NCBI RefSeq assembly: GCF_009767585.1
Contig: NZ_WSNW01000001.1
Span: 1,394,090-1,458,089, forward strand
DNA from: Coprobacillus cateniformis
Lineage (GTDB): Bacteria; Bacillota_I; Bacilli_A; Erysipelotrichales; Coprobacillaceae
Reading direction: 5' to 3'
DNA length: 64,000 bases
Numbering within the stretch: position 1 is the first letter of the stretch; every line of letters starts with the position of its first letter. This document shows, in pieces, positions 34,129 through 43,546 of this stretch. The notes under the pieces were generated by a model, which saw nothing but the letters and a program-made list of their open reading frames with translations, had not been told where the DNA came from and did not search any database. The translations under genes were made by a program, and so were the position numbers.

Positions 34129-34863
34129 CTAAGATAGCTTCCTTCTTTTATCCAGTTGACGCTCCCCCAATAATTCAACTTGATATATGAGATTATCGTA
34201 TTCTACATTTTCTATACCTGTATAAGTAGAAATTGGTGCTTTAAACGGATCAAGTTTTTGGTATTCATTTATTTTAACTCTAATTAATGATGAAAACTCT
34301 TCATATGAGATCGGATTGACTATCTCTTCTTGTTTCGTACAAAATTTTACTTTCACATACTTTTTAATAAAATATAATATTTGTGAAAAATAGATATCTT
34401 TTATGAGTTCAATTCCCATAAATCTTTCATTCACCTCAATATACTCACATGTATGTGAATCAAGAAATTCATCTAAATAAGATAATGGAATATTAAAAAC
34501 TGCATCGAAAAAGGGATTTTCTTCTAGAGAAGATATCAAGTCTAGAAGTAAAATAGCTTCCATTAATGTACTTTCAAGCATAATAGGTTCATAAAGATTG
34601 AGATCAATATTTTCACTATCTAATCTTTTTATATAATCGAGATATTTATCAATAGGAAAAGATTTTAAGTCTATAATATTGTCAAGTTTACAATAAATAA
34701 GATAATTTTTGTTTTGAGATGATAACTCAATTGGATAATTATCTAACTCTTCTATTGGATAACTTCCAAAGATAAATACTTCTTCATTTGGAATCTCATT
34801 TATATCTGGCATTTTCTCCTTTCTTAATAAACTTAGTGATTTAAAAAAATCATATACATACAT
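34129..34863 (-). CDS. Hypothetical protein, divergent from an XRE gene
   Basis: 244 residues, acidic, without membrane segments or signal peptide. I do not recognise a domain. It starts MYVYDFFKSLSLLRKEK and has a good SD (GGGAG, 9 nt). It is divergent from a small HTH gene across a 180-bp region with a 10-bp inverted repeat. Confidence 0.7.
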   Translation of the reverse strand: MYVYDFFKSLSLLRKEKMPDINEIPNEEVFIFGSYPIEELDNYPIELSSQNKNYLIYCKLDNIIDLKSFPIDKYLDYIKRLDSENIDLNLYEPIMLESTLMEAILLLDLISSLEENPFFDAVFNIPLSYLDEFLDSHTCEYIEVNERFMGIELIKDIYFSQILYFIKKYVKVKFCTKQEEIVNPISYEEFSSLIRVKINEYQKLDPFKAPISTYTGIENVEYDNLIYQVELLGERQLDKRRKLS

Positions 34864-34940
34864 AATAAATTTCTCCCTTCTTTTTATGTATAGAACAATT
34901 ATATATTATCATAATAAAGAGAATGATTAAATATAAAAAT

Positions 34941-34979
34941 ACACCTTGTAGTAATAATAGGTGTTTTAATACAAGGTGT
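34941..34979. promoter_or_regulatory. Inverted repeat between divergent genes
   Basis: ACACCTTGTA (34941-34950) is exactly inverted as TACAAGGTGT (34970-34979). It may be an operator for the small HTH protein encoded 60 bp downstream. Confidence 0.5.
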
Positions 34980-35042
34980 CAAACTACAAATTATAGAAAT
35001 ATTGTTTTTAATATATAATTCTATTAAAAGGGTGATAATAAT

Positions 35043-35279
35043 ATGAATGATAAATATGGAAAATTTCATTTTAAAATAGAAAGTCTGTTAGAAGAGAAAA
35101 GTATTAGTAAGAATAAACTTTGTAAAGATATGGATATATTAAGACCTAATTTAAATAAATATTGTAGAGATGAAGTACAGCGTTTTGATAGTTTATTTCT
35201 AAGTAAGTTATGTCATTATTTTAATTGCACAATTGGAGATATTATGGAATATATACCTCCTGAAGATGATAATAACTAG
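35043..35279 (+). CDS. Small XRE/Cro-type HTH protein
   Basis: 78 residues that are almost entirely a HTH domain: IESLLEEKSISKNKLCKDMD, then RPNLNKYCRDEVQRFDSLFL, and LCHYFNCTIGDIMEYIPPE, the usual end of this family. It probably represses itself and the divergent hypothetical gene. Confidence 0.8.
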   Translation: MNDKYGKFHFKIESLLEEKSISKNKLCKDMDILRPNLNKYCRDEVQRFDSLFLSKLCHYFNCTIGDIMEYIPPEDDNN

Positions 35280-35450
35280 TATCCAAATAATTTTAATGGT
35301 TTCCAATGAGGTTAACTTATTTCTTAAGTTAACCTTTTCATATGCTTTAATTGTTATTGTATGCATTCAAATTATAGCACACAGCAAACTATTATACAAT
35401 GCTTTAAGCAAATATTTATGTAAACTAACTTTTATATAAAAATTTACAAC

Positions 35451-35478
35451 AAAAAAAGCCAATGAAGTTCATTAGCTT
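35451..35478 (-). terminator. Terminator of the amidase gene
   Basis: AGC-AATGAA/TTCATT-GCT stem with one mismatch and a minus-strand run of seven T. Confidence 0.7.
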
Positions 35479-36737
35479 TATTGAAAGTATTTATCTATAC
35501 CATCTGCTATGCCTTTTGCACATTTATTTTGAAAAGATGAATCAGCGAGAAGTTTATCTTCTGACACATTAGAAATAAATCCCATCTCAATATAGATAGA
35601 AGGAACCTGACTCCAATTTATACCTGTCAAATCATTGCGATATGATACTCCTCTGCTCTTTATTCCAGTTGCTGCAGAATATGATTGGATAACACTCTGT
35701 GCTAATTTTGAGGATGCTTTAAATATTTCAGAACAATATGGATTATTCTTTGCAGGTGAAATTGTATGTGCGCCTCGTACACTTGATTCACCACCATCAC
35801 AATGCAAATGAATAACTGCTGCTGCATTATTTTTATTTCCTATTTCTGCGCGTTGTTGGTTAGAAAGATTCACATTTTGAGTTGTTCTCGTCATAATAAC
35901 TGTATAGCCTCTAGACTGCAATTCTGTTCTTAGCTTTAATCCAATCTCTAAATTAATCTGTGACTCTGCCTTGCGTGATGATACCCCCGTAGTTCCTGTT
36001 GTAACCTTCGCCTTTTTTGTTGAAGAACCAGGTCCTATCGCTTCCTTTTCACTATTTCCTTTTCCTTGATGTCCAGGATCTATGACAATGATTTTATTGT
36101 TAGGATTAGCCTTATATTGTTGAGGTGAGGATTGATTCCTTTGCTGATTCGAAACTGTTTCTTTCTTTTTTTGAACAGTTATAGCCAACTCTTTTTTTGC
36201 CTTATTGCCACTCTTATCTATAGCAATGATTGTCACAATATATTTTCCATTTTTTTGAGTATCTACTTGGCTATGATATGTATAAAAGCCCACATCTCCA
36301 CTTTTAACATCTTTATCTTTTTTATATGTTAAATCTCCATCAGCATTATCTTTTACTGATTTTATATATTGAGTTATATTGAGTTGACTTCCTAATTCTA
36401 TTGAATCTTTCTCTTTTGTCAGTGTTATGTCAGGTGCTTTTGTATCTCTTACTTCGATTTCAAATGCAAATTCTTTAGTTACCTGATTTTCCTTAACTAC
36501 AAAAGTTATTTTATGCTTTCCTATTTTTGTTGTATCTATTGACTCTTGATAAATCACTTCACCAGAACACTTCTTAATAAGAGTTAATGGATCAAATGAT
36601 TCTCCATATTCGATTACTTTTACATCATTCAATTCTAATATAATATCATCTGATTTAAACCTCATTTGATCATAAATCAAATACCCCCCAATAACAATAA
36701 TAATTCCCAATATAACTATCCCTATTTTTCTTTTCAT
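35478..36737 (-). CDS. N-acetylmuramoyl-L-alanine amidase (Amidase_3) with Ig-like domains
   Basis: 419 residues. A membrane anchor at 5-22 is followed by two DUF5011/Ig-like beta domains (about 35-100 and 100-190), a Gln/Ser-rich linker and the Amidase_3 domain from about 215. Zn ligands and catalytic residues are seen in VIDPGHQG, KAESQINLEIG, VIHLHCDGG and SIYIEMGFISN. It cleaves the stem peptide from MurNAc outside the cell. SD AGGTGGG lies before the ATG. Confidence 0.92.
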   Translation of the reverse strand: MKRKIGIVILGIIIVIGGYLIYDQMRFKSDDIILELNDVKVIEYGESFDPLTLIKKCSGEVIYQESIDTTKIGKHKITFVVKENQVTKEFAFEIEVRDTKAPDITLTKEKDSIELGSQLNITQYIKSVKDNADGDLTYKKDKDVKSGDVGFYTYHSQVDTQKNGKYIVTIIAIDKSGNKAKKELAITVQKKKETVSNQQRNQSSPQQYKANPNNKIIVIDPGHQGKGNSEKEAIGPGSSTKKAKVTTGTTGVSSRKAESQINLEIGLKLRTELQSRGYTVIMTRTTQNVNLSNQQRAEIGNKNNAAAVIHLHCDGGESSVRGAHTISPAKNNPYCSEIFKASSKLAQSVIQSYSAATGIKSRGVSYRNDLTGINWSQVPSIYIEMGFISNVSEDKLLADSSFQNKCAKGIADGIDKYFQ

Positions 36738-36878
36738 ATTCTATCCCACCTATTTTCTTTATTTTATCATATTTTATTATGTTTCAGTATATAAACATGA
36801 TATGATTTAATTAGAAATTAACATAGATTTGATGGTTTTTAATATTTAACTTTTTATAATAGAGTGGGAGGATTGATT

Positions 36879-37664
36879 ATGCCAGCAGGTTATGCACATT
36901 TTGATTTTGGACAACAAGTTTATAACAAATTAGATTTAGAACTACAGGAGCGATTAAAAAAGCATATGAACTTATATAATATTGGAGTTCATGGCCCAGA
37001 TATTTTATTCTATCATCAGGCATTAAAAAAGAATATAGTAAAAGATTTAGGTTTCTCTATGCATAAAAAACAGGCTTATGATTTCTTTAAAGATGCAAAG
37101 CATATTATTAATCACAGTCTATATAAAGAAGATGCTTTTGCCTATATTTGTGGATTTATCACTCATTATGTTTTAGATAGTGAATGTCATGGATACATAG
37201 GGAATCAAGAAAAGATATTAAATATGACTCACAGTGAAATTGAATCAGAGTTTGACAGGGAATTACTTGTTCAACAAGGCCAAGATCCTTTAAGAACTTC
37301 TCTTACAAGTCATATCCATCCTTCATTAGAGGTTTCTCAAGTCATTGCTCCTTTTTTTAAAGTCACTGATAAAGAAATTTGGAAATCTTTAAAAGATTTA
37401 TTATTCTATTTGAATATGATTAAAGCACCAGGAAGATTCAAAAGAGGATTCGTATTATTAGCTATGAAAGTTGCTGGTATATATCCTAACTATAAAGGTC
37501 TCATAATAAATTATGTAAAAAATGAAACATCTCGAGAATGTATTGATGAATTGATCAGGAAGAAAAATCAAGCAGTCAGTCTTGCTGTTTCTCTGATACA
37601 AGATTACTCTATTCATCTTCATGATGATTATCTTAATGAAAGGTTTGGGCAAACTTATGAATGA
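36879..37664 (+). CDS. Zinc-dependent phospholipase C family protein
   Basis: 261 residues. It begins MPAGYAHFDFGQQVYNKL, with NIGVHGPDILFYHQA, then FICGFITHYVLDSECHGYIG and LTSHIHPSLEV, whose His and Asp residues match the Zn-binding pattern of this family. The GTG at 36864 lies in the SD GGGAGG, so ATG 36879 is preferred. No signal peptide is seen, so action on lipids outside the cell is doubtful. The downstream transporter overlaps by 8 nt. Confidence 0.8.
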   Translation: MPAGYAHFDFGQQVYNKLDLELQERLKKHMNLYNIGVHGPDILFYHQALKKNIVKDLGFSMHKKQAYDFFKDAKHIINHSLYKEDAFAYICGFITHYVLDSECHGYIGNQEKILNMTHSEIESEFDRELLVQQGQDPLRTSLTSHIHPSLEVSQVIAPFFKVTDKEIWKSLKDLLFYLNMIKAPGRFKRGFVLLAMKVAGIYPNYKGLIINYVKNETSRECIDELIRKKNQAVSLAVSLIQDYSIHLHDDYLNERFGQTYE

Positions 37665-38892
37665 TAAGAAGTTAACAAAGTTAGAAAAATATTGGATTAT
37701 GTATGATGTAGGAAATTCTGCATTTATACTCTTAGTTTCAACAATTATTCCGATCTATTTTAATCATCTTTCTTCAATGGCAAATATCTCTGAAGTTAAT
37801 TATTTAGCATATTGGGGATATGCAGCTTCTCTTACAACAGCAATTGTAGCAATTATTGGTCCTGTACTAGGTTCTATTGTAGACACTAAAGGTTATAAAA
37901 AACCATTTTTCTCAATAAGTATGATGGTTGGTGTACTGGCTCTTGCTGCTCTCTCATTTCCAACGTCATGGGTTATCTTTTTAGCCATATTTGTCATCGC
38001 TAAAATAGCCTTTTCAACAGCTAACATCTTCTATGACTCAATGTTATTAGATATTACAACACCTGAACGAATGGATACTGTTTCTTCACATGGCTATGCT
38101 TGGGGATATATTGGAAGTTGTATTCCTTTTGTAATCAGTTTAGTATTTGTTCTTTTTTATGAAAGTATTGGCATGTCTTTTGAAATGGCTATTATGATTG
38201 CTTTCTTCATTAATGCAATATGGTGGTTTGCATTAACAATCCCTTTATTAAGAAAATATCAGCAAGTCTATTATGTTGAAAAACCAAAACATCCAATCAG
38301 GCAAAGCTTTCAACGCTTGTTTCATACTCTTAAAGAAATTACGAAAGACCGTAAGGTTTTCCTATTCTTGGTTGCATTTTTCTTCTATATTGATGGTGTT
38401 TATACAATTATTGATATGGCAACAGCCTATGGAAGTGCCTTAGGTTTAGATACTCAAGGGTTACTCGTTGCGCTACTTGTCACACAGATTGTTGCCTTTC
38501 CATTTGCATTAATATTTTCAAAATTATCTAAAATTTATCCTGCAAAATTACTTATTAAAATATGTATTGTTGCTTATACATGTATTGCTTTGTTTGCTAT
38601 TCAACTTGATAAACAGTGGGAATTTTGGCTTTTGGCAATTTGTGTTGGTATGTTCCAAGGTGCCATTCAGGCTTTATCACGTTCATATTTTGCTAAAATT
38701 ATACCACCTCAAAAATCTGGTGAGTATTTTGGATTATTTGATATTTGTGGCAAAGGTGCATCCTTTATGGGAACTGCTCTTGTAAGTATAACTGCTCAAT
38801 TAACTGGATATATGAACATTGGAGTAGGCATGATTTCTATTATGTTTGTAATTGGATTTTATTTCTTTAATAAAGCAACAAAAGAAATGTAA
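37657..38892 (+). CDS. MFS transporter of the UMF1/Atg22-like type
   Basis: 411 residues from ATG 37657, which begins MNDKKLTKLEKYWIMYDVGNS, the typical UMF1 opening. Twelve membrane helices are visible. The conserved loop LGSIVDTKGYKKPF lies between helices 2 and 3, and FQGAIQALSRSYFAKIIP later. Substrates of this group are poorly known. It overlaps the phospholipase-like gene by 8 nt, so the two are cotranslated. Confidence 0.85.
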   Translation: MNDKKLTKLEKYWIMYDVGNSAFILLVSTIIPIYFNHLSSMANISEVNYLAYWGYAASLTTAIVAIIGPVLGSIVDTKGYKKPFFSISMMVGVLALAALSFPTSWVIFLAIFVIAKIAFSTANIFYDSMLLDITTPERMDTVSSHGYAWGYIGSCIPFVISLVFVLFYESIGMSFEMAIMIAFFINAIWWFALTIPLLRKYQQVYYVEKPKHPIRQSFQRLFHTLKEITKDRKVFLFLVAFFFYIDGVYTIIDMATAYGSALGLDTQGLLVALLVTQIVAFPFALIFSKLSKIYPAKLLIKICIVAYTCIALFAIQLDKQWEFWLLAICVGMFQGAIQALSRSYFAKIIPPQKSGEYFGLFDICGKGASFMGTALVSITAQLTGYMNIGVGMISIMFVIGFYFFNKATKEM

Positions 38893-38910
38893 AACAACAA
38901 TATTTATACT

Positions 38911-38958
38911 AAAAAATACTCCTATTTATAGAATGATATAAATAAGAGTATTTTTTAT
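38911..38958. terminator. Bidirectional terminator
   Basis: AAAAAATACTC.TATTTAT pairs with ATAAATA.GAGTATTTTTT between convergent genes, with A/T tails on both sides. Confidence 0.8.
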
Positions 38959-38984
38959 TATGTTGTCTAGTCAATATTATAAGA

Positions 38985-40103
38985 TTATTTTTCCAAATCA
39001 ATAACTACACGTTTTAAATCCTCACGAATTGAAATTTGTTGTGGACACATTTTTTCACAAGCGCCGCATTCTTTACAATGACTCGCTTTTTCCTGCTCAG
39101 ACATCTTTGCATACTTTCCTTTAAAAAGTTTTTCATCATCATAAACAAAACGATTATTCCAATATCTAAAATTGCCTGGTATATTGATTCCAAAAGGACA
39201 TGGCATACAATATTCACATCCTGTACAACCATTCTTTGTACGTGAATGCAATGTATCTGCAACCTCTTCCACAATCTTTAATTCATCGTCTGTTAAATTT
39301 TTGTAATCAGTAAATGTTTTCAAATTATCCTCTACCTGTGCTAGTGTTGACATCCCACTTAAAATTACTTTAACACCTGGTAAAGTTCCAACATAACGCA
39401 AAGCCCAAGAAGCAAGCGTTTTATCAGGCGCATAATCTTTAAAGTGTTTTGTAACATCTTCTGGTAAGGTAGCTAAAGAACCACCTTTAATAGGTTCCAT
39501 AACGACCAATGGAATACCTAATTCATTTGCTAAATCAACACCTTTTTGTCCAGCTTGTATTCCCATATCCATATAATTTAATTGCAATTGACAAAAATCC
39601 CATTGATGATAACGAATAATCTCCTCAAATACATTAAACTCATCATGAAAACTAAACCCTAAATATTTAATTTTTCCTTCTCTTCTTAATTCCTCGCACA
39701 TATCAATAATATTATATTCAATAACTTTCTTCCATTTATCACTATCTAATGCATGCAATAAATAAAAATCAACATAATCAACATCTAATCTTTTTAACTG
39801 TGATTCAAAGATTTCTTTGGCTTCTTCTTGACTATTAATCTTCCAAATTGGTAACTTTGTAGCAAGTTTAAAAGAATTTCTTTCATATTTTTTAAGAACT
39901 CGTCCAACAAAGGGTTCACTCATTCCATCATGATAAGGATAAGCTGTATCAATATATGTGACACCTGATTGAATTGCCAAATCAATCATTTTTTCAGCTT
40001 CAACTTCTTCTATTTTTCCATCTTTAGTCAATGGAAATCTCATACACCCAAATCCTAATAAAGATGTTTCAACATTTAATTTTTCAAATTTTCTTGTTTC
40101 CAT
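38985..40103 (-). CDS. Aldo/keto reductase with C-terminal 4Fe-4S domain
   Basis: 372 residues from ATG 40103 (GGAGG 7 nt upstream). The TIM-barrel AKR domain has Asp/Tyr/Lys catalytic residues in YIDTAYPYHDG and FKLATKLP. The C-terminal ferredoxin-like part has CTGCEYCMPCPFG and CKECGACEKMCP. Such proteins are common in anaerobes and probably couple carbonyl reduction to Fe-S electron carriers. Substrate unknown. Confidence 0.9.
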   Translation of the reverse strand: METRKFEKLNVETSLLGFGCMRFPLTKDGKIEEVEAEKMIDLAIQSGVTYIDTAYPYHDGMSEPFVGRVLKKYERNSFKLATKLPIWKINSQEEAKEIFESQLKRLDVDYVDFYLLHALDSDKWKKVIEYNIIDMCEELRREGKIKYLGFSFHDEFNVFEEIIRYHQWDFCQLQLNYMDMGIQAGQKGVDLANELGIPLVVMEPIKGGSLATLPEDVTKHFKDYAPDKTLASWALRYVGTLPGVKVILSGMSTLAQVEDNLKTFTDYKNLTDDELKIVEEVADTLHSRTKNGCTGCEYCMPCPFGINIPGNFRYWNNRFVYDDEKLFKGKYAKMSEQEKASHCKECGACEKMCPQQISIREDLKRVVIDLEK

Positions 40104-40574
40104 ATACATTCCTCCATATCCATAATATAAGTATATATCAATTTTTATAAATTGGAAATTATTTCTTATCTGAAACAAAAAAACAAATCTTTACTTTTAT
40201 ACCCACCATCATCATTGACAATCTTTATTTAGCAGTTTTATAGTTTTTTATATCATTCTATTTGATTACTATAAACTTTATCTCTTCTTTAAACAAAAGT
40301 CTCCCTTTTAAAAAACACAGCATAATGATAACTAAGAAGATAAGCGATAATTCACACCTGCTTTAAATATTCAAGTAGATGAGTAAGCTCATTATTTACT
40401 CATGACACCCTTCTCAATTTCTGCTTGGTATATTTCAAAAAACAAAGGAATAAATCTCACATATCATATTTATAATGATTTTTCTCAAGTATTAAAAAGG
40501 AATTATTTTCAAAAAATATTCTTATAGGAATACTTTTCTTTTTTTGAAAATACTATTATCTGTAGCATATATGT
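40104..40574. other. Intergenic region upstream of the prepilin gene
   Basis: No gene is seen. It holds an ATGAGTAA/TTTACTCAT hairpin (around 40379-40405) and an A/T-rich inverted repeat (about 40506-40553) just before the prepilin promoter. Confidence 0.45.
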
Positions 40575-40603
40575 TTGTAACATTTTGGCGAAAGTGGTAT
40601 ATT
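40575..40603 (+). promoter_or_regulatory. Promoter of the prepilin-like gene
   Basis: TTGTAA (40575-40580), 17-bp spacer, TATATT (40598-40603), 21 bp before the ATG, which gives a very short leader. Confidence 0.6.
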
Positions 40604-40623
40604 TAAACCATGGAGGTGATTCT

Positions 40624-41433
40624 ATGCTGAGGAAAAATAAACATGGTTTCACTTTAATTGAAATAATTATAGTCGTTGTTATTTTAGCAGTGCTTATGGC
40701 TGTTGCTGTACCAACTGTTTTAAAATATATCGACACTGCTCAAGAGGCACCTGCTTTAACGGAATGTTATGCTTATGTTACAGCATCCCAAAAAAGAGTT
40801 ATTGATAAATATGCTCAAAATAAAAGTGATAATATTCATTTAAACAATGATGATAAGATATGGATTGATGATTTTGTTGATGTAGAAAATGGTGAAATCC
40901 AAGGAAATATTAGTGTAGTGAATAATGAAATTACAAGATTATTATATAAAGCAAGTAATGGAATATATGTTCTTTTTGATAAGACTAAGGACCCTCAATA
41001 TTCAATTGTATCTAAGGATGAAATTGATAATCCTCTTTATGATTCTATGAATAATATGCTGGGCATTTATATAGAGATGACAAAAGAACTTGCTAAAGGA
41101 CAAACAACACTTGATAGAAAAGAATTAATAGGGAAATTAATTAATGAAAATAAATTACAGAAAGTTGATAATAATATTTTAGAAAAAATAAATAGTCAAA
41201 CTGACTTATATTGGAGACCTTATTATATAGGTGAGAAAGATAATCCAGAAATGATCTTATATGCAAATTCTAGTTGTACAAGCAATCCTGATTGGAGAGC
41301 TAATATTGTTTATGTGAATGGCAAGATTTATCAATGTAATATAGGTATATCTTCTTATTATAGTTATAAAAACGTAACTGACTTAGAAGCATTGATTCAA
41401 AGTCAACCACAGAATTATAAACTTATTGAATGA
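40624..41433 (+). CDS. Orphan type IV prepilin-like protein
   Basis: 269 residues from ATG 40624 (GGAGG 6 nt upstream). The class III signal KNKHGFTLIEIIIVVVILAV has the cleavage Gly, N-methyl Phe and Glu+5 of type IV pilins and pseudopilins. The remaining 230 residues are soluble and have several Cys (NSSCTSN, YQCNIG). No prepilin peptidase, PilB or PilC gene lies in the window, so assembly must rely on genes elsewhere or the protein acts as a membrane-anchored pseudopilin. Confidence 0.85.
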   Translation: MLRKNKHGFTLIEIIIVVVILAVLMAVAVPTVLKYIDTAQEAPALTECYAYVTASQKRVIDKYAQNKSDNIHLNNDDKIWIDDFVDVENGEIQGNISVVNNEITRLLYKASNGIYVLFDKTKDPQYSIVSKDEIDNPLYDSMNNMLGIYIEMTKELAKGQTTLDRKELIGKLINENKLQKVDNNILEKINSQTDLYWRPYYIGEKDNPEMILYANSSCTSNPDWRANIVYVNGKIYQCNIGISSYYSYKNVTDLEALIQSQPQNYKLIE

Positions 41434-41540
41434 AATGAGAACAATAATCAATGAATATTGTTCTTTTTCTTGACTTCAAGCGTACTTTAAGTGTTAAGAT
41501 AATAAGAGAATAGGATTTTTATTAAGTAGGAGGGAAAGTT

Positions 41541-42641
41541 ATGGAGAAATCAAAAGTATATTATTGTGATATGCATACAGGAAGAATGAATCTTCCCGAA
41601 AAATTGAAGTTCTTAATGAAAAAGGCAGGTTTTGAAGACATTGATTTTACTAATAAGTATGCAGCTATTAAGATTCACTTTGGTGAGCCTGGAAATTTAG
41701 CATATTTAAGACCTAATTATGCTAAGGTTGTTTGTGATTATGTTAAAGAATTAGGTGGAAAAGCATTTCTAACAGACTGCAATACACTTTATGTAGGTGG
41801 ACGAAAGAATGCTTTAGATCATCTAGATAGTGCCTATACTAACGGTTATAATCCTTTTCAGACAGGTGTACATACAATTATTGCTGATGGCTTAAAAGGA
41901 ACTGATGAGGAATTGGTCCCAGTTAATGGAGAATATGTGAAAGAAGCTAAAATTGGTCAAGCAATTATGGATGCTGATATTGTTATTTCTTTAAACCACT
42001 TTAAGGGACATGAATTGACTGGCTTTGGTGGTGCACTTAAAAATTTAGGTATGGGTTGTGGCTCTCGTGCTGGTAAAATGGAAATGCATAGTGCTGGTAA
42101 ACCATCTGTTGTTCAAGATTTATGTATTGGCTGTGGACAATGTATTAAAATTTGTGCACATGATGCACCTACAATTACAGATCATAAAGCTTCTATTAAC
42201 CATGATAAATGTGTTGGATGTGGACGTTGTATTGGAGTCTGTCCAAAAGATGCTATTAAAGCGAGTATGGATGAAGCCAATGATATCTTAAACTATAAAA
42301 TTGCTGAATATACAAAAGCTGTTGTTGATGGCCGTCCATGTTTCCATATTTCATTGGTTATTGATGTATCACCATATTGTGATTGTCATAGTGAAAATGA
42401 TATCGCTATTGTTCCAGATGTTGGGATGTTTGCATCTTTTGATCCAGTTGCTTTAGATCAAGCATGTGCTGATGCAGTTAATAAACAACCAGCAACAGCT
42501 AACAGTATTCTTCATAAACATGGTCATGAACACCATGATCATTTTACTGATGTTTCACCAGAAACAAACTGGAAATCATGCTTAGAACATGCTGAAAAAA
42601 TTGGTTTAGGTACACATGAGTATGAACTTATTGAAATTTAG
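41541..42641 (+). CDS. DUF362 protein with two 4Fe-4S clusters
   Basis: 366 residues. The DUF362 region includes IKIHFGEPGNLAYLRP, DADIVISLNHFKGHE and GFGGALKNLGMG. A dicluster ferredoxin insert follows, with CIGCGQCIKICAHDAP and CVGCGRCIGVCPKDAI. The C-terminus has VPDVGMFASFDPVALDQACADAV and a His-rich stretch (HKHGHEHHDHF) that could bind metal. Its role is unknown; redox use of Fe-S clusters is expected. SD TAGGAGGG. Confidence 0.88.
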   Translation: MEKSKVYYCDMHTGRMNLPEKLKFLMKKAGFEDIDFTNKYAAIKIHFGEPGNLAYLRPNYAKVVCDYVKELGGKAFLTDCNTLYVGGRKNALDHLDSAYTNGYNPFQTGVHTIIADGLKGTDEELVPVNGEYVKEAKIGQAIMDADIVISLNHFKGHELTGFGGALKNLGMGCGSRAGKMEMHSAGKPSVVQDLCIGCGQCIKICAHDAPTITDHKASINHDKCVGCGRCIGVCPKDAIKASMDEANDILNYKIAEYTKAVVDGRPCFHISLVIDVSPYCDCHSENDIAIVPDVGMFASFDPVALDQACADAVNKQPATANSILHKHGHEHHDHFTDVSPETNWKSCLEHAEKIGLGTHEYELIEI

Positions 42642-42647
42642 TAAATG

Positions 42648-42676
42648 AAAATGACGCATTTTTGCGTCATTTTTTA
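42648..42676. terminator. Terminator after the DUF362 gene
   Basis: AAAATGACGCA/TGCGTCATTTT with T tail; it also serves the convergent HTH gene. Confidence 0.85.
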
Positions 42677-43111
42677 AACTGAAATTGATGATATATATCG
42701 TTCTACTCTTTTTTTTAACACTTCAACATCATTTTCTGATTTAATTATCATTATGATACTTTCTGGCTGTTGAGATGAAGCTATAACAGTCACAGTTTTA
42801 TGATTTATTATTGTTTCATCAATCTTATCAAAAATAGTCTGCAACTCTTTTTGGGCTTTTTCGTCTTTATATATAATCTTTGATACCAATTGATACATCT
42901 GTTCCATTGAAATAATAATTTCTGATTGTCTCGGTTGACCAAAAACACGCAGCATAGCTTGATATGTTGTTAACCAAACATCACCACTCTTACGGATTTC
43001 ATCAGAATGAAATCTTTTTCTTTCAACAGCTTTTCTTAATGTATTTCCATTAGCAAGACCCCATTTTTCAGCAGCTTCACTAAATGTTAAAACTTGAGTT
43101 AGATCTATCAC
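42674..43111 (-). CDS. HTH-domain protein of unknown role
   Basis: 145 residues from GTG 43111 (GGAGG 9 nt upstream); the TTG at 43120 lies too near that SD. Residues about 7-55 form a DNA-binding-like domain (LTFSEAAEKWGLANGNTLRKA, then KSGDVWLTTYQAMLRVFG) also found in antitoxin-like proteins. The C-terminal 80 residues are helical and unknown. No toxin gene is adjacent. Confidence 0.65.
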   Translation of the reverse strand: MIDLTQVLTFSEAAEKWGLANGNTLRKAVERKRFHSDEIRKSGDVWLTTYQAMLRVFGQPRQSEIIISMEQMYQLVSKIIYKDEKAQKELQTIFDKIDETIINHKTVTVIASSQQPESIIMIIKSENDVEVLKKRVERYISSISV

Positions 43112-43171
43112 TATCAGCAACCTCCATTTTTATTAATTATAAATCAATTTATTGAAGTTGTATAGCAAAAA

Positions 43172-43546
43172 TCATAAACTTGCTTTGATATCATCCAATG
43201 CTTTCTTACCATTCATAGTTCCAAATGCACGCATATCTACCAAGTGTACAGGAATATTATATGGCATCATAGCTTTGAATATTGTTTCTTTAAGATATCT
43301 CACTTGTGGAGCAATCCAAACACTTGTAATAATTTTGTCTAAATGATACTTCTCAACTTGGCGGTCATTAAGTAATTCAGCTGGTCCATACGCCAAAATC
43401 ATATCATATGATTCCATTAAATGTTCTAAATCTTGCAATACAATAAAAATATGTTCAACCAAAACCTTTTCATCAGAAGCCTGCCCAATCTTTGAACAAA
43501 ACAAACTGGAAGTTGCACCTCCAGAACAACAAATATATACTAACAT
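43172..43546 (-). CDS. PTS IIB-like small protein (orphan)
   Basis: 124 residues. It opens MLVYICCSGGATSSLFCSKIG, resembling the phospho-Cys loop of lactose/cellobiose-type IIB proteins, and includes YDMILAYGPAELL. No IIA or IIC partner is nearby. It overlaps the upstream hydrolase by 7 nt with an SD (AGGAGGG) inside that gene, so the pair is co-expressed. A regulatory or phosphate-carrying function is inference. Confidence 0.65.
   Translation of the reverse strand: MLVYICCSGGATSSLFCSKIGQASDEKVLVEHIFIVLQDLEHLMESYDMILAYGPAELLNDRQVEKYHLDKIITSVWIAPQVRYLKETIFKAMMPYNIPVHLVDMRAFGTMNGKKALDDIKASL

Noticed and set aside
42674..43111. Toxin-antitoxin module
   Set aside because: The HTH protein resembles antitoxins, but no toxin-sized partner gene overlaps or adjoins it.
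43172..43546. Complete extra PTS system
   Set aside because: Only an orphan IIB-like protein is present; neighbours are a hydrolase and an HTH protein.
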